Below are positions 6,305-10,766 of a stretch of 10,766 nt of DNA, piece after piece. Within the stretch, counting starts at the first letter, position 1, and each line of letters starts with the position of its first letter. The notes beneath the pieces are model-generated. The model did no database searches. It worked only from the letters and a program-made list of their open reading frames with translations, and was not told where the DNA came from. A program made the position numbers and the translations under genes. Source of the DNA: Chlamydia trachomatis (GTDB taxonomy: Bacteria > Chlamydiota > Chlamydiia > Chlamydiales > 2-12-FULL-49-11); contig CAMBTZ010000042.1 in NCBI GenBank assembly GCA_945870925.1, positions 1 to 10,766 on the forward strand, read 5' to 3'.

Positions 6305-7468
6305 TTACCAAGCGTAGATGAATTCTAGGCGATATTGCTTATAGGTATAACGGTTTGGTAAATAATCAAGTGATTTTGAACACTTAAATGATTGAGAGAT
6401 CGTAAGGTTGTCTGTGATAAGGTAGAGGAATTCAAAAAGGCCGCCAATTGAATTTGTTTTTTCATACATAGGGAGGTCTGCATTTCCTGATCCGATTCCA
6501 CCATAGTCATAATCTGGAACAGCTTGGGGTTGAATGTATTGAATATTGGTGTCAAAAGCCCAGTCACCTTTTTTACGGGCTTCACCCATGGTAAATCCTA
6601 TAAATGCAGCTAAATTTGCTCTGTCTTCACCTAATATAGAACGTTTTGGTGCGGCGCTATTGATTAGAAATGCGCTGTATAGGATTGAGACTTTATTTAC
6701 TATAGAGGGGACAAATCGGTAACCCAGCATAAATTGACTAACAAGATATTCAAATCGAGCATTTTCTATTGGGTCTGAAAAGTGTTTTGTGTACCAATCG
6801 ATAATCGCATATTTTACGTAAACGCCAGTGTTATAAACATTTAATACGCCTGTTTCCATTACATAGGCAAAGAGGTTTTTAACATCATTCACAACAAATC
6901 CTGCTGCGTGAATGTAGAAGTCGCCAAGTCTATCAGATGATTGGTCATATTTAAGCAAAAGTCCATCCATAATGGCATTAAATTCAATACGAGAGTCAAA
7001 GGTGTAGTTAAGTTTTCTCCGCCCCGGTTCCATATCGATTGTAAATCGTTCGGCATCTACAATTCTAAATCCAATAAAAGCACGATCTAAATTGATTTTA
7101 TTGTTTGTGCCGCTGATCACACCCATGTTATTTGAAAATTTTAATTTAATTGAAGCCCAGGTTGCATCAGCTCTGTAATCAAGAAGCATGGCAAAGGCAA
7201 TTTTAAATTGGTCGGAAGCTATTAATGGATGAAGAGAATTAGAACCAATGTTTTTAAAGCCATTTTTTTGTTCATTGGAAGTTAGGTATTCAGCCCGAAC
7301 GTCGCCGCTTAATGATAGACTCCCGCCACGTTCTTTTATGGTTACTTGTCTTTTTGTTGCAATCCACGCTTTTAGCGCTTCAAATTGATAACCTTCATCA
7401 TCACCTGCTGCGGACAAAAAAGAAGTGGCGCTAAGTAGAATAAGTAAGGTTCGTAACCAGCATTTCAT
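6305..7468 (-). CDS. predicted outer-membrane beta-barrel (porin-like) protein
   Basis: This 387-residue protein has a Sec signal peptide: MKCWLR, a hydrophobic core (LLILLSATSFL, 8-18) and a cleavage region around SAAGDD (19-24). After a short charged helix (27-40) the mature part is rich in alternating, aromatic-ended strands from about SLSLSGDVRAEYL (50-62) onward. The protein closes with YRLEFIYAW, an aromatic C-terminal residue of the kind used for BAM-mediated insertion. Lone repeated features include WASIKLKFSNNMGVI and ERFTIDMEPGRRKLNYTFDSRIEF. It resembles barrel proteins I associate with environmental Chlamydiae, but I cannot name the family or substrate. The start is the ATG at 7468, with GGAG seven bases upstream; a TTG six codons earlier has no SD. 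It is divergent from the TpsB gene, with a perfect TATAAT upstream. Confidence 0.65.
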   Translation of the reverse strand: MKCWLRTLLILLSATSFLSAAGDDEGYQFEALKAWIATKRQVTIKERGGSLSLSGDVRAEYLTSNEQKNGFKNIGSNSLHPLIASDQFKIAFAMLLDYRADATWASIKLKFSNNMGVISGTNNKINLDRAFIGFRIVDAERFTIDMEPGRRKLNYTFDSRIEFNAIMDGLLLKYDQSSDRLGDFYIHAAGFVVNDVKNLFAYVMETGVLNVYNTGVYVKYAIIDWYTKHFSDPIENARFEYLVSQFMLGYRFVPSIVNKVSILYSAFLINSAAPKRSILGEDRANLAAFIGFTMGEARKKGDWAFDTNIQYIQPQAVPDYDYGGIGSGNADLPMYEKTNSIGGLFEFLYLITDNLTISQSFKCSKSLDYLPNRYTYKQYRLEFIYAW

Positions 7469-7562
7469 ATGACAACTCCAAAACAATAAGAAGAGATTAT
7501 AACTAAAAGCTAGAATAAAAAACAGGAAATAGTCATAAGGAAAATTATCTTAGGGAAAGTGA
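7469..7562. promoter_or_regulatory. 94-bp divergent intergenic region between barrel and TpsB genes
   Basis: This AT-rich spacer must carry both promoters of the two divergent outer-membrane genes. The barrel promoter is visible. For the TpsB gene only weak -10 candidates appear (TAGAAT 7511-7516, TTATCT 7545-7550), without convincing -35 boxes. AGGGA at 7552-7556 is the TpsB ribosome binding site. No clear operator dyad was seen. Confidence 0.4.
7496..7524 (-). promoter_or_regulatory. candidate promoter of the barrel gene
   Basis: On the minus strand a perfect TATAAT lies at 7501-7496, about 28 bases before the ATG at 7468, giving an expected leader of some 20 nt that contains the GGAG ribosome site. 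The -35 position (7524-7519, spacer 17) reads TGTTTT, a poor match. An AT-rich spacer may compensate. It is the strongest -10 box in the 94-bp divergent region. Confidence 0.4.
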
Positions 7563-9296
7563 GTGTTTATGAGAAATTTGGTTTTAATTGCTTTATCAGT
7601 TATGGTTACAGCTCAGGCTGAATATGAAATGCGCTATTATAATATAAAAAATCAAAGTCAAGTTGAGATTGATTCGAAAGATACTCAAATAAAACCGATT
7701 CATGAAAAGAGGGTAATTCTTTCTTCAGTAAAAGGGCTTATTATTTCATCTGAAGGCGACAGACCTGGAAGTTATGTTTTAAAGACAACTAAAGGCGTTC
7801 AGATTTATCGAGTTATGCAAGGCATTCCCTTGAAAAAAAGAGAGGCGTTACAGAAAGATCTAGAAAAATTCGTTGTCGGTAAAGCGCTTACAATAGATAA
7901 AATTGAGGATATCAAAAAAAGAGTATCTCAATTTTATCAAAAAAATGGGCATGCATTAGTTGTTGTTAATATTCCTGAACAGGATATGTCAGATGGTGTT
8001 GTTGTAGTTACTGTATTAGAGGCAAGACTTGGGAAGGTAACTGTTACGGGGAATAAGTATTTTAGTACTGAATGGTACATGAAAAATCTTACTTTAGAAG
8101 AAGATCAGACAATTGAAACTAAAGTTCTAGATGGGGATGTTGCCTATATTAATGATAGTCCGTGGAGAAAAGCGAGTGCGGTTTATAAGGCAGGAGCAAA
8201 ATATGGAACTACGGATGTTGAGCTTTATGTGAGGGATGAAAGACCTGCTAGACTATTTGTTGGGGTAGACAATACCGGATTTAAAGTTACAAATTATAAT
8301 AGACTTTTTTTCGGGTTTAATCTCGGTAACTTCTTAAATTATGATCAAAATTTAGCATTTCAATATACAGCGGCACCAGACTTTCAGAAATTTCAATCTT
8401 ATTCCGTATACTATTCTGCTCCACTTCCTTGGAGAGATGAAATTACTCTTTTTGGCGGATATTCATCAATTGATGTTGATAGAGAAGATTTTCTTCCTAC
8501 ATCACATAATAAAGGTAGCGACTGGCAAACAAGTCTTCGTTATGGAATATTCATCCCCCCTTCTGGAAATTTTTTCCAAAAAGCAAAAGTGGGTATTGAT
8601 GTAAAACAGACTAATAATGATTTGACTGTTGCTAACATAAATTATATTTCAAACTCATTTGCATCTGTTGCGCAAATCATGGGTGCTTATGAAGCCTCAT
8701 ATTCTTTTAAAAAACATGCATTAGACTTTGTAGGGGAAGCTTACGTTCAGCCTTGCGATTTTGGAAAAACAATGAGCGAGACAAACTACTCTAAATTAAG
8801 ACCGCATGCTGTTAATCAATATCTTTACGTAAGAATGAATGGAAGTTATGTCTGGTCAGATCCAAAAAGTGGTATGATGATGACAATTAAAGCGCGCGCA
8901 CAACTTTCAAGCGGGGCACTTATTCCTCTTGAAACACTAGGAATCGGAGGCATAAATAGCGTTCGTGGATACGTTGAACGAGTTGTGAACGTAGATAACG
9001 GGGCGGTTTTCAATTTTGAATTTAGAACGCCAAATGTTAGCCCAAGTAGAAATAAAATTAATGATAACTTCGCAGCTGTTGTCTTTCTAGATTTAGGAGC
9101 TGGCGGTATCTTAAAAAGCCTTCCCGGACAACCTTCAAGCTACTTTTTAGCAGGTGTTGGTCCAGGTCTTCGCTACGATATATCATCTGCATTAAGAACC
9201 AGATTTGATGTCGGCTTCCGCTTAACAGATGTTCCTTTCGCATCCTCTACCAAAGGCGAAGGTCAATTCTACTTCAGCGTAATTGCCTCCTACTAA
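7563..9296 (+). CDS. two-partner secretion outer-membrane transporter (TpsB, ShlB/FhaC/HecB family)
   Basis: This 577-residue protein fits the FhaC/ShlB family, Omp85-type pores that export one large TpsA exoprotein across the outer membrane. Residues 1-19 are a signal peptide ending AQA. About 75-155 fits a POTRA domain (QGIPLKKREALQKDLEKFVVGKALT, then VSQFYQKNGHALVVVNIPEQDMSDGVVVVTVLEARLG); about 156-225 fits a second one (KVTVTGNKYFSTEWYMKNL to VELYVRDERPARL). The barrel follows from about 230 (FVGVDNTGFKVTNYNRLFFGFNLGNFLNYDQ). IGGINSVRGYVE (461-472) carries the loop-6 VRGY signature, FLDLGAGG (508-515) is the next conserved block, and the chain ends FYFSVIASY with a terminal aromatic. The GTG at 7563 is preferred over the ATG at 7569 because AGGGA sits six bases before it; the difference is two residues. 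No TpsA gene is visible nearby. It is convergent with the pyruvyl transferase-like gene, 16 bp apart. Confidence 0.82.
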   Translation: MFMRNLVLIALSVMVTAQAEYEMRYYNIKNQSQVEIDSKDTQIKPIHEKRVILSSVKGLIISSEGDRPGSYVLKTTKGVQIYRVMQGIPLKKREALQKDLEKFVVGKALTIDKIEDIKKRVSQFYQKNGHALVVVNIPEQDMSDGVVVVTVLEARLGKVTVTGNKYFSTEWYMKNLTLEEDQTIETKVLDGDVAYINDSPWRKASAVYKAGAKYGTTDVELYVRDERPARLFVGVDNTGFKVTNYNRLFFGFNLGNFLNYDQNLAFQYTAAPDFQKFQSYSVYYSAPLPWRDEITLFGGYSSIDVDREDFLPTSHNKGSDWQTSLRYGIFIPPSGNFFQKAKVGIDVKQTNNDLTVANINYISNSFASVAQIMGAYEASYSFKKHALDFVGEAYVQPCDFGKTMSETNYSKLRPHAVNQYLYVRMNGSYVWSDPKSGMMMTIKARAQLSSGALIPLETLGIGGINSVRGYVERVVNVDNGAVFNFEFRTPNVSPSRNKINDNFAAVVFLDLGAGGILKSLPGQPSSYFLAGVGPGLRYDISSALRTRFDVGFRLTDVPFASSTKGEGQFYFSVIASY

Positions 9297-9312
9297 AATC
9301 TGACCCCTCAGT

Positions 9313-10518
9313 TTAGGTGGAGAGAAAGTTGAAGTTTTTGCGGGATCGATGAAGAAGGGTGTTGATTTCATCATCTGTAGCAGGTGTTGGGGGTTTTTTT
9401 TCTAATTGATCTGTAGATTTTAAAAGTTGCTCAAGGAATGTGGGCTCATCGAGTGAGATGGGTGGAAGACCGTCGGTCTCTTTAAAGAATGATTCTATTT
9501 TCGGAGTATTGCTATTAAATGCGATAAAGGGAACTTTTAACATGTATGCTGCTATACAGATGCTCTGTCTACCGGTTACTATAAAGGTAGCTTTTCTTAT
9601 AGTGTTCAGCCACTCTTCTGGAGAGGGTGCGGAAATAATTTTGAAATGGTCTGAATGCGGTTTTTCAGAAAAGAAGTCGACAATTTTTTGATCGTCATAA
9701 GCACCTTTTTGACAACCGCCTGTTAAAAATATTACAGAGTATCCTCTTTTTTGTAGATCTAGAACATAGCTATATAGGTCATCAAGTCTTTGGGGGATCA
9801 GGATTATATTGGCAGAGCCTGAGATCACAACTGCTTTCTCAAATCTAGGAAGTGATTCCCCTTGAAATTGATTTTTTATATAAAGGGGAAGAATGTCAAA
9901 AGATAGAATTGATTTATTGTGAAACTCTGGAAAAAGTTCATAACTTAAGGTGTCTCTAAATGCAATTGAATCAACTTTTTCTAAAACAAAATCATAAAAT
10001 TGTTTTTCTGCGCTCTCTCTTGAGAGAAAAAAATCATTTGGAAAGAGTGCTGCATTGATAATATGAACAGGTTTTTCAAAAAAAACTTTAGCGATATAAC
10101 CTATGTATAGCATAGATTTAACTGGATTTGATAGGCTGTGTAGGGTGCCTTCTCCGTTAATGATTACTATTTCGGAATCCTTAATTTTCTCTATAATTTC
10201 AGGATTTGCAAGAGTAAATGAGTTTAAAAACGAACTGCTCTTAAAATTCTCAATTACATTTGGATGATTTTTTATTCGATAAAGTGAGCTAGTTGATATT
10301 GAGTCAACATTGTAGCCGGAGGATTCCAAAGTCTCTTTAATTACGGAGCTTTTTATATAGCAGCCCCAATGGTAGTGTAATGAGGTGTCATTAACAAGGA
10401 GGGCAGTTGCTTTTTTTAAAGGGGAATTTCTTTCTAAAAAAAATTTTATTGTAAAAAGACTTAGGAGAGCTACAAAAGAGGATAGAAATAATACCGCTAA
10501 AATCCTTTTATAGCTCAC
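9313..10518 (-). CDS. membrane-anchored polysaccharide pyruvyl transferase-like protein
   Basis: This 401-residue protein resembles the polysaccharide pyruvyl transferase family (CsaB-like, PF04230), which adds pyruvate ketals to cell-surface glycans. A single N-terminal hydrophobic helix (about 6-28) is an anchor or uncleaved signal. Family blocks follow: LHYHWGCYIKSSVIKETL (47-64), EIVIINGEGTLHS (116-128), INAALFPND (154-162), a Rossmann-like second half with VIFLTGG (262-268), and FIVTGRQSICIAAYMLKVPFIAFNSNTPKIE (312-342). In relatives the GRxH stretch normally carries a His; here the residues after GR are Gln-Ser. The start is GTG 10518, with GGG 11 bases upstream, a rather long spacing; no ATG offers a better choice ahead of the conserved core. 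It lies 31 bp downstream of rpsT on the same strand with no obvious terminator, so co-transcription is likely. Whether it transfers pyruvate or something else is unknown. Confidence 0.68.
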   Translation of the reverse strand: MSYKRILAVLFLSSFVALLSLFTIKFFLERNSPLKKATALLVNDTSLHYHWGCYIKSSVIKETLESSGYNVDSISTSSLYRIKNHPNVIENFKSSSFLNSFTLANPEIIEKIKDSEIVIINGEGTLHSLSNPVKSMLYIGYIAKVFFEKPVHIINAALFPNDFFLSRESAEKQFYDFVLEKVDSIAFRDTLSYELFPEFHNKSILSFDILPLYIKNQFQGESLPRFEKAVVISGSANIILIPQRLDDLYSYVLDLQKRGYSVIFLTGGCQKGAYDDQKIVDFFSEKPHSDHFKIISAPSPEEWLNTIRKATFIVTGRQSICIAAYMLKVPFIAFNSNTPKIESFFKETDGLPPISLDEPTFLEQLLKSTDQLEKKPPTPATDDEINTLLHRSRKNFNFLST

Positions 10519-10549
10519 TTCAGAAGTTACCCTTATTTTAAAAAATAAA

Positions 10550-10766
10550 CTAGATTTTTGCAGCTAGTCTTGATTTTAAACGAGAAACTTTATTCTTTTT
10601 AAACAAACCAACTTTTGCAGCTTTGTCAAGAAGGCCATAAAGTGTGTTTAATAAAGTTTTCTTGGTGGTTTCATCTGTAGCTTCTGCAAATGCTGTTCGA
10701 GTAGTATGAATACGCGATTTCCAAACACGGTTTGTCAAGTTTTTTTTTAAATCTTGAGTGTGTCTT
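10550..10766 (-). CDS. rpsT: 30S ribosomal protein S20, 5' end outside the window
   Basis: S20 is a primary 16S rRNA-binding protein of the small subunit. The visible 71 codons read through the right edge as RHTQDLKKNLTNRVWKSRIHTT, and the gene ends in LYGLLDKAAKVGLFKKNKVSRLKSRLAAKI, the characteristic S20 C-terminus (DKAAKxGxxxxNKAxRxKSRL). A TTG at 10738 could be misread as a start, but conserved S20 sequence continues in frame upstream of it. The family is about 85 to 100 residues long, so some 15 to 25 N-terminal residues and the start lie beyond position 10766. The stop is TAG 10552-10550. As in other Chlamydiae, as far as I recall, the core is divergent from the E. coli form. It is the first visible gene upstream of the pyruvyl transferase-like gene. 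Confidence 0.9.
   Translation of the reverse strand, partial: RHTQDLKKNLTNRVWKSRIHTTRTAFAEATDETTKKTLLNTLYGLLDKAAKVGLFKKNKVSRLKSRLAAKI

Noticed and set aside
6261..6311. TTG start at 6311 extending the hypothetical protein by 17 residues
   Set aside because: It would overlap the end of the barrel gene and has no Shine-Dalgarno sequence; the ATG at 6260 is the simpler choice, though its own SD is also weak.
9297..9312. Terminator between the convergent TpsB and pyruvyl transferase-like genes
   Set aside because: The 16-bp gap has no inverted repeat and no T-tract.
10519..10549. Terminator hairpin after rpsT (ACTTC-T-GAAGT)
   Set aside because: The stem is 5 bp with a one-base loop, has no T-run, and lies next to the start codon of the following gene.
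10550..10738. A short complete S20 gene starting at TTG 10738
   Set aside because: S20-like sequence (QDLKKNLTNR) continues in frame upstream of that codon to the window edge, so the TTG is an internal leucine and the gene is partial.

Overview
The window looks like part of the chromosome of a Chlamydiae bacterium, most likely one of the environmental (amoeba- or arthropod-associated) families rather than Chlamydia itself. Three things point there. A RecC-type protein is divergent from an LplT/YgeD-type transporter with a long C-terminal tail; as I recall it, Chlamydia trachomatis has the same pair side by side (recC, ygeD). The ribosomal protein S20 fragment fits the divergent chlamydial S20 type. 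The base composition is AT-rich and the envelope genes are of types expected in this phylum. The placement is from memory of families and synteny, not from a search.

Layout. Positions 1-231 hold no convincing complete gene, but contain a 26-nt imperfect palindrome, a small UUC-loop hairpin and a minus-strand frame open to the left edge. Positions 232-935 are the wreck of an IS982-family transposase, with one frameshift and one in-frame deletion that removes the first catalytic Asp. Its start region carries an inverted repeat that can bury the ribosome binding site. The element abuts, and may overlap, the stop codon of recC (969-3644, minus). recC and the transporter gene (3665-5401, plus) are divergent, with only 20 bp between start codons. 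Next come two minus-strand genes: an unrecognised hydrophilic protein (5409-6260) and, upstream of it, a secreted outer-membrane beta-barrel protein (6305-7468). Divergent from the barrel gene, across 94 bp, is a two-partner-secretion (TpsB/FhaC/ShlB) outer-membrane transporter (7563-9296). Convergent with that is a membrane-anchored polysaccharide pyruvyl transferase-like protein (9313-10518), which lies 31 bp downstream of rpsT, whose 5' end runs off the right edge.

How the genes fit together. RecC acts in double-strand break repair with RecB and RecD; recB is not seen here, and the IS remnant sits where an adjacent downstream gene would be. The remaining middle section is envelope-related: an inner-membrane lipid-type transporter, a probable outer-membrane barrel, a TpsB secretion pore and a candidate glycan-modifying enzyme. 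No TpsA exoprotein partner is visible in the window.

I did not find a clearly new multi-gene system. The most interesting points are the IS/recC junction with a small repeat in the recC tail, the possible SD-occluding hairpin of the IS, the orphan TpsB facing a barrel gene, and a pyruvyl transferase-like protein with an N-terminal anchor and an altered C-terminal signature. No tRNA, rRNA or CRISPR array was seen.
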